Shown: piece after piece, positions 8,347 through 17,300 of the stretch | How the letters are laid out: every line of letters begins with the position of its first letter | Numbering within the stretch: the first letter of the stretch is position 1 | Source of the DNA: Solitalea canadensis DSM 3403 | GTDB taxonomy: Bacteria > Bacteroidota > Bacteroidia > Sphingobacteriales > Sphingobacteriaceae | Length of the DNA stretch: 64,000 bases | NCBI RefSeq assembly: GCF_000242635.2 | Contig: NC_017770.1 | Span: 2,740,669-2,804,668 of the forward strand | Reading direction: 5' to 3' | Position numbers and translations under genes: made by a program | Notes under the pieces: model-generated | Told to the model about the DNA's origin: nothing | The model's database searches: none | What the model saw: only the letters and a program-made list of their open reading frames with translations

Positions 8347-9777
8347 CTAATTCTGTTTATTCCACCAAACCCGACCATAAAGATCGTCCTTTCCTCCTAA
8401 AGCCTCTTTGGCTTTATCATAGTTTTGTCGGTTCAGGGTAAACTCACTCGACGGATAAGCCTGTCGTGTAGGAATTCCTGCCGTTCCGGATGCCGCAGTA
8501 AGTTGAGGATAACCCGTTCTTCTCCATTCGGCCCAAGCTTCATAACCATTCATGTATAAATGCACCCAACGCTGATAAGCAATCAGTTTAATGGCATTAT
8601 TACTATCATAAGCAACCGCCGGATCGGCCAAGAAGGTTGTCAATCCTGTATTATCTCCATTCCATTGAATCAACGAATTCTCAATAGCCAGGTTATAATT
8701 TGCTTGCGCCTCCGCATCACCACCTGAAATAATTCCAGCTTTAGCAGCTTCAGCTTTGGCAAACAACAATTGAGCATAGGTAATTAGCTGAGTAGAGCTG
8801 GTTTTCTGGCGTAACTTATCCCCTACTGTTGAAATATTTTTAGATGGAATCTGAGAAGCTTCATCGTTCATTAATCCATATGGCATCCCCGCATAAACTG
8901 CAGGAGTTAGCTTATTCTTGTTAGCAAATGTTGTTAAGCGAGGATCATTGGTTGAAATCAAATAATCAACTAATGTTGCACTAGGGGCACAAGCGTCTTT
9001 ACTTAATGCCGAAAACCAGAAGTTCTGATTAGCTGTTTCTTCCAGGTGGGGATAAACAAAGTTATCTGCATTTGAAGCAAAAACACCACTCGTTATAGCA
9101 TCATTGAATTCTGTCTGAGCTTTTGTTTGATCAACTTTTGAAATACGAAGTGCCATTAAAGCACGCATTGTATTGGCCAATTTCTTCCATTTGCTCATGT
9201 TTTTATTATACAAGAAATCTGTTTTAACACCTTTTCCGCCATCAATTTGAGCAGCAGCCTCTTTCAGCTCTTTCATCAAATCATAATACACATCTTTTTG
9301 ACTAGTATAAACCGGGGCAAAATTGGCAGAACCTTGCAAAGCTTGTGCATATGGAATATCTCCCCATCTATCTGTAAGATGCCAATAAAAATAAGCTCTT
9401 AAAATACGCGCTACAGCCTTTTGGTTATTGGCTGAGCCCTCTGTTGCTTCTGTTAATGGATTGATGGGTTGACTAATGATGTATTGAAGATTCATTAAAG
9501 GGTTAGCATAAAATACAGACCAATCAAACGCAACATTCGTGTATCGTGATGCATCTGTATACTGCGTTTCAGCCAATTGCTGAACATATAAAGCCCCTTG
9601 CGTTGCTTCTGAAGTATTTGAAACATAACGCATTGCATAGGTAAACAAATCGGAATTATAAGCCACCAACGGTTTATTCGGGCTCACATTAATATCATCA
9701 TCAAACTTTGTACAGCTTGTTGCAATTAACAAACTCGTGAAAGCAATGGCGATTTTCGCTATTTTATATTTTTTCAT
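8347..9777 (-). CDS. SusD/RagB-family outer-membrane lipoprotein
   Basis: Surface lipoprotein that caps a SusC-type TonB-dependent transporter and captures substrate. I chose the ATG at 9777 (MKKYKIAK); a longer frame to 9807 would overlap susC. The protein is 476 aa. The lipoprotein signal ends at LLIATSC, placing the lipidated Cys at about residue 22. The C-terminal RWVHLYMNGYEAWAEWRRTGYP stretch and the rest resemble the SusD-like_2 group. It starts 16 bp after susC ends, so they form an operon. No glycoside hydrolase or peptidase is adjacent, so the substrate is unknown. Confidence 0.92.
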   Translation of the reverse strand: MKKYKIAKIAIAFTSLLIATSCTKFDDDINVSPNKPLVAYNSDLFTYAMRYVSNTSEATQGALYVQQLAETQYTDASRYTNVAFDWSVFYANPLMNLQYIISQPINPLTEATEGSANNQKAVARILRAYFYWHLTDRWGDIPYAQALQGSANFAPVYTSQKDVYYDLMKELKEAAAQIDGGKGVKTDFLYNKNMSKWKKLANTMRALMALRISKVDQTKAQTEFNDAITSGVFASNADNFVYPHLEETANQNFWFSALSKDACAPSATLVDYLISTNDPRLTTFANKNKLTPAVYAGMPYGLMNDEASQIPSKNISTVGDKLRQKTSSTQLITYAQLLFAKAEAAKAGIISGGDAEAQANYNLAIENSLIQWNGDNTGLTTFLADPAVAYDSNNAIKLIAYQRWVHLYMNGYEAWAEWRRTGYPQLTAASGTAGIPTRQAYPSSEFTLNRQNYDKAKEALGGKDDLYGRVWWNKQN

Positions 9778-9793
9778 TGTTGACAGTCGATTT

Positions 9794-12700
9794 TTAGAAT
9801 GATACATTAAGATTTAAGCCAAATGAACGAACCGATTGCAATTCTCCTGATTCATTCCAGCTAAGGCCCGAACTTCCACTTGATAATTCTGAAGGATCAA
9901 GGCCTTTAGGCGCTTTTTGCCAAATCATCATTGGATTACGAATGGTAAATGCAAGATTTACTGAACTTGCTGGCAACTTCGTGTATTCTCTCTTATAAAA
10001 AGTATAGCCCAAACGAACCTCTCTTAACTTAATATAAGAAGCATCATAAAGGAATAAATTGTAAGCCTTTGTACCAATGGCTGTATAGTATTTTTGAGCA
10101 TCAACAAAAGCCGTAACTTCTTGCCCTGTGGCTGCAGAAATACCATTTACTTTTACACCTCCACCTTCTGCCAATGGATCACGAACATTTTTGCCATTTT
10201 CATTTATAGCTGCTGTTTCTACTGCTAAACCAGTTTTAGCGGCCAATAATTTAGTACGGCTAAAAAATTGTCCTCCACCTTGAAAATCAATTGAAGCGGC
10301 CAAAGTAAAGTTTCGATAACTGAATGTATTCTGGAAACCACCTGTAAAATCAGGTGTCATACTCCCAAAATTTTGATTTGCTTCAAAAACAGGAAGATTA
10401 TTGGCATCTAATAACATTTTACCAGTAGCAGGGTCATATTTAATCCCCGTGGTTATTAATGATCCGAAAGCTTTTCCTTCTTCTGCAAGTAATATTTGAT
10501 CTATTTTAGAATAGGAGTTTGTTTCTAATGTATAGGCTTTAAACTGCGGATGAAGCTCAACGATCTGGCTTTTATTTCTTGAAATATTTGCTGATAGATC
10601 CCAGCTAAACTTATTAACCTTAACCGGGGTGGCACTTAAGCTAAGTTCAAAACCTTTATTTTTAATATTTCCTGAATTAGTTACGAGATTTACATACCCA
10701 CTTTCTGAAGGAACACTTAGTGTTATTACCTGATTTTTATTTTGTTGATCATAGTAAGTAACATTAAGCCCTAACCTATTATTCAGGAATTTTAAGTCAG
10801 TACCAATTTCAAAGGCATTGGCATAGGCTGGCATCATTTCTTCTGAATAAAAAGTATTAGGTAATGATAATGCAACCATAGTTCCTGAAGTAGGGTCAAC
10901 AGCAAAAGGATTTGAAGTCTGATAAGCTGAAATATCTGTGCCTGCTTGTGCATAACTTACCCGAAATTTACCATATGAAAGGGGTTCCCATTTCAATAAA
11001 TCTCCAAACACAGTACTAAATGATACGGAAGGATAATAATAAGAATTATTGTTTTGAGGCAATGCTGAAGAAATATCATTACGTAAGGCAACATCCAGAA
11101 AATAGGTATCCTTATATCCAACTGATGCCGTTCCATAAAAGCTTCTTACTTGTTTTTTTGCATATGCATTAGAAATCAATGGTCGGTCAATTGAAGCTGA
11201 AATATTAAAGAAGTTAGGGGAACTTAAACCACCTACAGTACTTTGCGCTACACTTGAATAATCAATTGTAAAAAGATTTGCTCCGGCATTTGCACTGATA
11301 TCAAAACTGCCAATCTGTTTCTTATAATGAGCTAAGAACTCATAGTTCATCTCTCGGTTTTCATATTTTGCAACAGCAAATGAATTGGAAATTGTTCCTG
11401 TACCACCTAAAGTTGTACGACTATCAAAGTTTTGAGTATAAGTATCTCCTCTAACGGTTCCTGTTAATTTCAACGTTGGAAGTACCTGATAAGCTATCCC
11501 TGCACTACCAAAAAAGCGGTTACGTGAATCGTGCGAAGGATTCTCATACATGGCAAAGAATGGGTTGTTCCAATAAAGTGCTTTTAAATAATTATTTCCG
11601 GCAGGATCATCCCAGTTTGAAATACTCCATTGTCCGTAAGTACCATCTGCATATTTATAGTTTCTCAACTTATTCATGTCCAATGAACGTTGAAACCATT
11701 GATTCATATAGCGTGAACCGTCTTCGGAACCTTGTCCCGGACGTTGACCTTTATTATTTGCAAAGTTGAGGTTTGCATTAAAGCTGATCTTTTCACTCGC
11801 TTTTACATCACCACTTAAACTCAGGTTATTTCTACGCAAATAGGTATTAGGCTCAATACCTTTAGTGTTGGTATTATTATAGGACATCCGGAAGTTTAGT
11901 TTTTCAGTACCTCCGGTAACCGAGATGTTATTATTGATGGTTGTTCCAGTGTTGTAATAATCTTGAATGTTATTAGGTTGTGGAACAAAAGGTGTTAACT
12001 TACCATAATCAGGGTCTTGAGGATAAAAACTATAAAATTGACGAACAGGTGTACCGTCCATTTTAGGGCCCCAGCTCATATCTTGTTTGGTATCCACCAT
12101 TTTTTCTCCATTTTTAGTTAACGGGAAAGTTTGGCTGGCACCTCCACCATAAATATTCTGAACAGGCATAAAGTTGGTCGCTTTATCAACTGCAAATGAA
12201 GAACTAAAGTCAATCTTAGTTTTATCCTTTGCACCTTTTTTTGTGGTAATCATAATTACCCCATATTGACCACGCATACCATACAATGCACTTGCTGCCG
12301 GACCCTTTAGTACGTTAACTGATTCTATATCTTCGGGATTAATGTCTTGGCCGATGTTTCCATAATCTCGTCCGGTACGGCCTGAAAAATTATCGTTTGA
12401 AATCGGTGTTCCATCCACCACAATTAAAGCCTGGTCATTACCGCTAATTGAGTTGATACCACGTATTTTAATGCTTTGGGTTCCTCCCATGCTGGCTCCT
12501 GAAGATCCAACAACCTGAACGCCGCTAATTTTACCTGCTAATGAACCCAATACGTTCTGCTCCTTAGTAAGTGTCAGGTTTTCACCATTCACTTTTTGGG
12601 TAGAATAGCCTAATGAACGTTCTTTCCTGGAAATTCCAAGCGCAGTAACAACAACCTCCCCTAATTGCTTCTGATCTTCTTCCAGATGTACATTTATTTC

Positions 12701-12961
12701 TTTGGTTGATTTTACAGTAACCTCTTTGATCTTGAATCCTACGGAAGAAAATTGGAGTGTTTTTCCTTCCTCAACATTTATCACATAAGTGCCATCGCCA
12801 TCAGTCTGCGTTCCATTTGTTGTTCCTTTTACAACCACTGAAACCCCTGGAATGGGTTGACCATCCGACTGAGTGACTTTTCCTTTAATTGATCGTTGCT
12901 GAGCCCACAAACTTGCAGAAAACAGCAAAGTAAATACAATAAAAAGTAACCTTCTTTTCAT
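9794..12961 (-). CDS. SusC/RagA-family TonB-linked outer membrane protein
   Basis: TonB-dependent outer-membrane transporter, partner of the SusD lipoprotein. At 1055 aa it has normal SusC length. The signal peptide covers residues 1-21 (ending LWAQ), the carboxypeptidase-regulatory-like beta-sandwich about 24-100, and the plug about 115-240 with the SusC-type region VVVTALGISRKERSLGYS. The rest is a 22-strand barrel ending in a phenylalanine-terminated strand (LNLNVSF). No sigma/anti-sigma pair is adjacent and there is no N-terminal signalling extension. The 5' region carries a long concentric inverted repeat (13043-13117). Confidence 0.94.
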   Translation of the reverse strand: MKRRLLFIVFTLLFSASLWAQQRSIKGKVTQSDGQPIPGVSVVVKGTTNGTQTDGDGTYVINVEEGKTLQFSSVGFKIKEVTVKSTKEINVHLEEDQKQLGEVVVTALGISRKERSLGYSTQKVNGENLTLTKEQNVLGSLAGKISGVQVVGSSGASMGGTQSIKIRGINSISGNDQALIVVDGTPISNDNFSGRTGRDYGNIGQDINPEDIESVNVLKGPAASALYGMRGQYGVIMITTKKGAKDKTKIDFSSSFAVDKATNFMPVQNIYGGGASQTFPLTKNGEKMVDTKQDMSWGPKMDGTPVRQFYSFYPQDPDYGKLTPFVPQPNNIQDYYNTGTTINNNISVTGGTEKLNFRMSYNNTNTKGIEPNTYLRRNNLSLSGDVKASEKISFNANLNFANNKGQRPGQGSEDGSRYMNQWFQRSLDMNKLRNYKYADGTYGQWSISNWDDPAGNNYLKALYWNNPFFAMYENPSHDSRNRFFGSAGIAYQVLPTLKLTGTVRGDTYTQNFDSRTTLGGTGTISNSFAVAKYENREMNYEFLAHYKKQIGSFDISANAGANLFTIDYSSVAQSTVGGLSSPNFFNISASIDRPLISNAYAKKQVRSFYGTASVGYKDTYFLDVALRNDISSALPQNNNSYYYPSVSFSTVFGDLLKWEPLSYGKFRVSYAQAGTDISAYQTSNPFAVDPTSGTMVALSLPNTFYSEEMMPAYANAFEIGTDLKFLNNRLGLNVTYYDQQNKNQVITLSVPSESGYVNLVTNSGNIKNKGFELSLSATPVKVNKFSWDLSANISRNKSQIVELHPQFKAYTLETNSYSKIDQILLAEEGKAFGSLITTGIKYDPATGKMLLDANNLPVFEANQNFGSMTPDFTGGFQNTFSYRNFTLAASIDFQGGGQFFSRTKLLAAKTGLAVETAAINENGKNVRDPLAEGGGVKVNGISAATGQEVTAFVDAQKYYTAIGTKAYNLFLYDASYIKLREVRLGYTFYKREYTKLPASSVNLAFTIRNPMMIWQKAPKGLDPSELSSGSSGLSWNESGELQSVRSFGLNLNVSF

Positions 12962-13042
12962 AAATTTTAAAATTAGTTTAGTTGATTAGATATAAATGGT
13001 TTTAAGCTTACTATGGATTAAAGTTGTAGTGTTTCAAAGGCA

Positions 13043-13117
13043 TATTTTCAAACATTTTAAATGCGTGTTTATGCAATGTATAATTAAAATATTAATAAAC
13101 ATGCACTTGAAAATATT
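13043..13117 (-). promoter_or_regulatory. Concentric inverted repeat in the susC leader
   Basis: Outer arms ATATTTTCAA (13043-13052) and TTGAAAATAT (13108-13117) are exact complements. Inside them TGCGTGTTTAT (13063-13073) pairs 10 of 11 with 13096-13106. It could be an operator or a leader hairpin; no known riboswitch pattern is evident. Confidence 0.45.
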
Positions 13118-13146
13118 TTTTTTGGAGAAACAGCAATAAATCAAAC

Positions 13147-13181
13147 AAAAAGCTGTTAAATCGGCTGATTTAACGCTTTTT
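13147..13181 (-). terminator. Bidirectional hairpin terminator upstream of susC
   Basis: GTTAAATC (13155-13162) pairs with GATTTAAC (13167-13174) around a 4-nt loop. An AGC/GCT extension and A/T tracts flank it on both sides. It probably ends the minus-strand transcript of the exonuclease/DUF5522 genes and isolates susC. Confidence 0.55.
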
Positions 13182-13368
13182 ATTTTGAACAAGAAGACAT
13201 ATGTGGAATTAAATTTAATACCTGTTAACTTCTGACCTTTTAAGACAGACAAATGGCTGGCTCTTGTGAATTGCTTATTTATTTAAAAAACAGGCAGATA
13301 GAAATTTTAAGAAAGAACTATTCCGTTCGGAGTAAATGATCGGCAGCATGGAAATTATATAAAATAGC

Positions 13369-13486
13369 GTTGCGCCATTAGGTGCAAAACCTATAGAGTG
13401 GTTAGCCCTTAACAGGGCTATAGGCTTAAAGGAAACAAGGTGTTGTTACCAACCTATTGTCCACGATGGGACATTATTGAACTAAC
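13369..13486. repeat. Cluster of short palindromes, repeat-like element
   Basis: Short hairpins occur in series: GCGCC-ATTA-GGTGC, a CCTATA...TATAGG pair enclosing GCCCT-TAAC-AGGGC, and TGTCC-N6-GGACA. The composition differs from the flanks and resembles dispersed intergenic repeats of Bacteroidota. No transposase or target duplication is visible. Confidence 0.4.
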
Positions 13487-13528
13487 AACTTGAGTTAATT
13501 AATAAATGATATGAGCAATCAAAGGGGG

Positions 13529-13744
13529 TTATTCTCCGGAGTTATGATCGGTTGTATTTTTTCTCACCTTACTTCTCAAGAGACTATCTTCTTTTAATCG
13601 AGTTACGTAATCCCAAGGGCAATTAAGGCACAAATTTTTACAGCAATACCCCCGTTTAAGGTGATACTCTCTGGTAAAAACTAACAATCCTTTTTCGTTA
13701 ATTGTATAATCTTCCCCCTCTTTCATTTCAATCGGTTTATTCAT
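13529..13744 (-). CDS. Small Cys-rich protein, DUF5522 family
   Basis: 71-aa conserved protein of unknown function. The core KRGYCCKNLCLNCPW has cysteines at residues 34, 35, 39 and 42, a spacing that suggests a metal or Fe-S site. The rest is charged and soluble. Its ATG at 13744 overlaps the stop region of the exonuclease gene by 8 bp, so the two are translationally coupled. I assign DUF5522 from the recognisable Cys-rich core; I would not assign a biochemical role. Confidence 0.8.
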   Translation of the reverse strand: MNKPIEMKEGEDYTINEKGLLVFTREYHLKRGYCCKNLCLNCPWDYVTRLKEDSLLRSKVRKNTTDHNSGE

Positions 13745-14678
13745 TCAATATTTTAACTATATGCGAGGTCTGCAAATGTTCTTTCAATTCTCCACCATCA
13801 CCATGTAACGTCCAGATCTCTTTTGCTTCGGTTTCTTTTACCAAAGTTAATATTTGTTGCCAATCGGCATGATCACTAATAAACAACTTTTCGTCACAAT
13901 AATCCTGCAAATTTTCCCATCCTGAAGCAAACACTTTGAAAGCATCTCTGCTATGCCTGTAACTCGAAAAAGTTAATGGCGGCACTACATAGACATTATT
14001 GGAAGTGTGTTTCATGGTTCTACGATCATAAATTTGCCATTTCCCTAAATTTACCCCAAACTGCTCATATAACTTATGAATCGGTGCGATGGAATAGTGC
14101 ACTAAGACATTAAAGCTTTGACAATGCTCATTAATGAGCTGAGTAACCCTTTGAGCTTTACCCAAAGCATATGCCCCAAAAATCACATTGCTGTTGGCAA
14201 ACCGTCCCAATTTCTGAATCTCATTGATTGCCATTGGATGCTGCGTTGCCTTTGATGCAAAGGTAGTTTCGGTAATAAGTATATCAGCCTTAACAAACTC
14301 AAAAGGTTCCGCTGTTTTATCTTCTTCCAGTTTAAAATCACCAGTATATAAAATTCGGGCTCCATCGATTTCAACCAATATTTGGGCTGAGCCCAAAATA
14401 TGTCCCGCCGGATAAAAAGTGATTATTGTCTCTCCTATTCTAAAAGGTTGATTATAAGAAACAATGTTAAAATACTTTCCGGCATTTTTCTTATAACGCA
14501 GCTCCATAACAGCTTGCGTTGCGGCGGTACAGTAGATGTTTTCAGAACCTGCCACGGCATGATCGCCATGTGCATGAGATATTACTGCATTTTTTACCGC
14601 TTTTTGAGGATCGAGATAAAAGTTATAACGCTGGCAATAAAGGCCTATTTCAGTGAGTTTAAAAAAATCTTCTGTCAT
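13737..14678 (-). CDS. Metallo-beta-lactamase-fold exonuclease-like hydrolase
   Basis: 313-aa enzyme of the beta-CASP-like metallo-beta-lactamase group, closest in feel to 'ligase-associated DNA exonuclease' proteins. Metal ligands appear as HAHGDH (His35, His37, Asp39, His40), GHILGSAQ near 110, YTGDF, ITETTFA and the C-terminal ISDHADW motif. No DNA ligase or helicase is adjacent, so the DNA-repair link is family inference only. An 8-bp-arm hairpin lies 7 bp upstream of the start. It overlaps the DUF5522 gene downstream. Confidence 0.85.
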   Translation of the reverse strand: MTEDFFKLTEIGLYCQRYNFYLDPQKAVKNAVISHAHGDHAVAGSENIYCTAATQAVMELRYKKNAGKYFNIVSYNQPFRIGETIITFYPAGHILGSAQILVEIDGARILYTGDFKLEEDKTAEPFEFVKADILITETTFASKATQHPMAINEIQKLGRFANSNVIFGAYALGKAQRVTQLINEHCQSFNVLVHYSIAPIHKLYEQFGVNLGKWQIYDRRTMKHTSNNVYVVPPLTFSSYRHSRDAFKVFASGWENLQDYCDEKLFISDHADWQQILTLVKETEAKEIWTLHGDGGELKEHLQTSHIVKILNE

Positions 14679-14685
14679 GTTGTGC

Positions 14686-14704
14686 TAAAGAACTTTGTTC
14701 TTTA
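14686..14704 (-). promoter_or_regulatory. Short perfect hairpin before the exonuclease start
   Basis: TAAAGAAC and GTTCTTTA form a perfect 8-bp stem with a 3-nt loop, 7 bp upstream of the ATG. It could be an operator or a leader hairpin limiting ribosome access. Confidence 0.35.
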
Positions 14705-14734
14705 AATCTAAGTTATAAATAATGGAGAGCCGAT

Positions 14735-15334
14735 CTATAAAGTGGAGTTATTGATCACTAATTTAGTGTGTAAAGATACTATTTGCGGAATTAATGCAGT
14801 TTGTTCATCGTTCACAATCATGTAATCGGCCATTTTAATTTTATCTTCTTCCGGCAGCTGATTTTTTATCCGACTCCTTACCTGCTCTTCGTTACTTTTA
14901 TCACGTTTTATTACACGCGCAATACGCATTTCTTCGGGAGCGGTTACCAAAATATTAAGATCATTCTGTTTATAGGTGCCACTTTCAAACAAAATAGCAG
15001 CTTCTTTAAGTATGTATGGCTTGTTTTGGTACTTCTTACACCATTTGTCGAACGCACGAATTGTGGCAGGATGAACTAACCCGTTTAATTGCTTAAGCTT
15101 CTCAGGGCTATTAAAAACCAGCGATGCCAGTTTCTTTCTGTCCAGCTCCCCTTTAGCTGAATACACATCTTCGCCAAAGAATTGCTTTATATCGGCAATT
15201 AATTTTTCATCTGAATTCATCAATAGTTTTGCCTGGTCATCAGCAATAAAAACAGGCACACCAAGCTGCTCAAACACCTTTACGACTGTACTTTTGCCAC
15301 TACCTATACCTCCTGTTATTCCTATCTTAAGCAT
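14735..15334 (-). CDS. coaE: Dephospho-CoA kinase
   Basis: Last enzyme of coenzyme A synthesis, phosphorylating the 3'-OH of dephospho-CoA with ATP. It is 199 aa, the normal size. The P-loop GGIGSGKST is at residues 8-16, and the lid/CoA region with the R-x3-RD-like RVIKRDKSNEEQVRSR segment is clear. It lies between the YbbR-like gene (72-bp gap) and the exonuclease gene (56-bp gap) on the minus strand. In Bacteroidota, yajC, YbbR and coaE often run together, and this order supports the call. Confidence 0.95.
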   Translation of the reverse strand: MLKIGITGGIGSGKSTVVKVFEQLGVPVFIADDQAKLLMNSDEKLIADIKQFFGEDVYSAKGELDRKKLASLVFNSPEKLKQLNGLVHPATIRAFDKWCKKYQNKPYILKEAAILFESGTYKQNDLNILVTAPEEMRIARVIKRDKSNEEQVRSRIKNQLPEEDKIKMADYMIVNDEQTALIPQIVSLHTKLVINNSTL

Positions 15335-15406
15335 ACAATTACATTGATTATCAGTTTGATTACCCAGTTTTTTTTTAAAATTTGATTACACCGATGAAAT
15401 TAGAGA

Positions 15407-16366
15407 TTATTTGCTTACCAAAAAGTCAACCCATTGGGGCTCTATTTTAATAACTCGAATAAAATCTGGTGAACGAAGCAGCTTAACATCAAGTCGGCTT
15501 TTGCTTTGTATTTTCCATTGAAAAAGGTCGACCTGCGCATAGAACATATCACGGTCTATCAAGGGGTATTTACTTACCGGACATAAATATTTCACTTTTA
15601 TTTTCCCTGGAAGCAGGTTTACATCAAATCGTTCCTGGTTATTGATTAATGTTAATGGAATATCAATTGAACCTTCAGTAAACTTTTCGACTGGTATTTT
15701 TAATCCAACTGCAGTTGGCGTTATATTAACATTTTGCGTACCCTTTGGAGCAAGGTTAATCACCGTTGAGATGCTATCACTCAGATTGTGCAATGTTATT
15801 TTAGGGGTTGATATGAATTTAATCTTTGAAACTTCGTCAATCGGACCACTAATTGTAACGCTGTCTGGGTCAAGAATTAAATCTGAAGCATAGAAATATT
15901 GTTTTTTAAAAGTAATATCGGCAAATATCTCCAAAGGTACTTTTTTTACGATCCGGCTCGAGAAATCAATATTGATAGAGGCAGGACTGATTCCAACTAT
16001 TTTCAATCCTTCAGGCAACTGGTGATTAAGCAAATCTACATGCTCCATCAGTTGCACATTATCACCTTTAATTTGTGCCATATCAAGCTTTAAGGGTGAT
16101 TTAAATATATCGATCTTAGAAAATAATAGCTGCCAACCGGTGCCTTCCACATCCATTGTTATTACTTCAACATTTTTTACGTTTAACGTTTTATCAGCGG
16201 GAATATTGGTTAATATCAACTCTGTTTTAACCGTAAATGAATATCGGTTTGCAAAAGAAGACACCACCCAGAAAGCGACTGCAACAAGTAAACACAACAT
16301 AAACAGGCCTATTTTACGTCGGTCACGCTTACTTATTTCAAACCAGGAATTTCCGTTTTGCGACAT
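15407..16366 (-). CDS. YbbR-like (CdaR-type) membrane-anchored protein
   Basis: 319-aa protein with a short cytoplasmic N-terminus, one transmembrane segment at about residues 17-36 and a periplasmic part of repeated YbbR beta domains. In Firmicutes the YbbR protein CdaR modulates the diadenylate cyclase CdaA; no cyclase gene is adjacent here, so I do not transfer that role. It lies downstream of the nusB-DUF1573-yajC group but after a hairpin terminator, so it may have its own promoter. Confidence 0.82.
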   Translation of the reverse strand: MSQNGNSWFEISKRDRRKIGLFMLCLLVAVAFWVVSSFANRYSFTVKTELILTNIPADKTLNVKNVEVITMDVEGTGWQLLFSKIDIFKSPLKLDMAQIKGDNVQLMEHVDLLNHQLPEGLKIVGISPASINIDFSSRIVKKVPLEIFADITFKKQYFYASDLILDPDSVTISGPIDEVSKIKFISTPKITLHNLSDSISTVINLAPKGTQNVNITPTAVGLKIPVEKFTEGSIDIPLTLINNQERFDVNLLPGKIKVKYLCPVSKYPLIDRDMFYAQVDLFQWKIQSKSRLDVKLLRSPDFIRVIKIEPQWVDFLVSK

Positions 16367-16420
16367 ACTAACTTTTTGGGTGCAATTGCTACATTAATTA
16401 ACCAATGCAATATAATTGAA

Positions 16421-16450
16421 AAAAGCCATCCTCTGTAAAAAGAATGGCTT
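16421..16450 (-). terminator. Terminator after yajC
   Basis: AAGCCAT (16423-16429) pairs with ATGGCTT (16444-16450). Read on the minus strand the stem is followed by TTTTTTC. It lies 21 bp past the yajC stop. Confidence 0.75.
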
Positions 16451-16471
16451 AAATAATAAGTTCGTTACTAA

Positions 16472-16795
16472 CTATGATTGTGTAGCTTCAGTAGTATTTA
16501 ACGCTTTAGAGTTTTCTAAAGAAATTGCTGATTTCTGAACTTTGATACGAACATTATGGTCAATCTCGATCATAAAGTAAGTATCACCAATTTCAACAAG
16601 TTTACCAAAGATACCTCCGATGGTAACTACTTTATCACCTTTCTTCAATTCTTCAATAAATTTCTTCTGATCTTTCATCTTCTTAGTTTGAGGACGGATC
16701 ATAAAGAAATAAAATACTACAGCGATTAATGCCATCATAACAATTGATGACCAGTTATTTGCTGCGCCTGCTTGTAATAGAACGTTAGCTGTCAT
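16472..16795 (-). CDS. yajC: Preprotein translocase accessory subunit YajC
   Basis: Small inner-membrane protein that associates with SecDF and the SecYEG translocon. It is 107 aa. One transmembrane helix spans about residues 17-33, followed by the family motif FFMIRPQTKKMKDQKKF, and a cytoplasmic SH3-like domain with GDKVVTIGGIFGKL. It is the last gene of the nusB-DUF1573-yajC group (22-bp gap to DUF1573) and is followed by a terminator. Confidence 0.95.
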   Translation of the reverse strand: MTANVLLQAGAANNWSSIVMMALIAVVFYFFMIRPQTKKMKDQKKFIEELKKGDKVVTIGGIFGKLVEIGDTYFMIEIDHNVRIKVQKSAISLENSKALNTTEATQS

Positions 16796-16817
16796 TTCTA
16801 AATATGGAATTATTGAT

Positions 16818-17258
16818 TTATTCTACCTCGCCAAACAATCTAAGGCTTGAAGCCGACGGATTAGTATTGGCAATAATTGTAATATTCTTTTCTTGTAAAC
16901 CTTGGCGACCTTCGCTGTTAAATTTAACATTGATACTTGCAGTAGCTCCAGGCATAACCGGTTCTTCAGGTTTACTTGGAACGGTACAGCCACAACTTGC
17001 AGTAGCACTTTTGATGATTAACGGATATTTTCCGGTATTGGTAAACTTAAATTCGTGTTCAACAACTTCTCCGGCTGCTACCTTTCCGAAATCGTATTTA
17101 TCCTCATCAAATTTAATGGTAGTTACTTGAGATGAGTCTACCTGCATTGAAGCTGCATTGGCAGATGAAGAACTATTATTCTTACATGCTACTAATAATG
17201 CAGATGCAGCTAAAACTAAAAAGAGTTTATTAATCATAAGTGAAAGGCTTTTTTTCAT
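16818..17258 (-). CDS. DUF1573 lipoprotein
   Basis: 146-aa predicted lipoprotein with a signal ending in LLVAC and one DUF1573 immunoglobulin-like domain. The domain's conserved SATASCGCTVP segment and EPVMPGATASINVKF segment are clear. Function is unknown; such proteins are abundant in Bacteroidota. An internal ATG at 17237 is an alternative start, but MKKSLSL at 17258 gives a better signal peptide. It lies between nusB and yajC with short gaps (42 and 22 bp), so the three genes are probably cotranscribed. Confidence 0.88.
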   Translation of the reverse strand: MKKSLSLMINKLFLVLAASALLVACKNNSSSSANAASMQVDSSQVTTIKFDEDKYDFGKVAAGEVVEHEFKFTNTGKYPLIIKSATASCGCTVPSKPEEPVMPGATASINVKFNSEGRQGLQEKNITIIANTNPSASSLRLFGEVE

Positions 17259-17300
17259 TTTTCAGTTTATTTTTAAATCTAAACAAAAACTTAATGATTC

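Larger units (their letters stand above)
12962..13528. other. 567-bp intergenic region upstream of susC
   Basis: I see no convincing gene. A 72-codon minus-strand frame here has no family resemblance. From susC outward it holds an inverted repeat at 13043-13117, a bidirectional terminator near 13147-13181, and a cluster of small hairpins at 13369-13486. No exact TAnnTTTG promoter is visible for susC. Confidence 0.6.

Noticed and set aside
13043-13117. Known riboswitch in the susC leader
   Set aside because: No conserved motif of TPP, cobalamin, SAM or other common riboswitches is visible; left as an unnamed inverted repeat.
13034-13252. 72-aa minus-strand ORF upstream of susC
   Set aside because: Low-complexity, no family resemblance, overlaps the inverted repeat and terminator.
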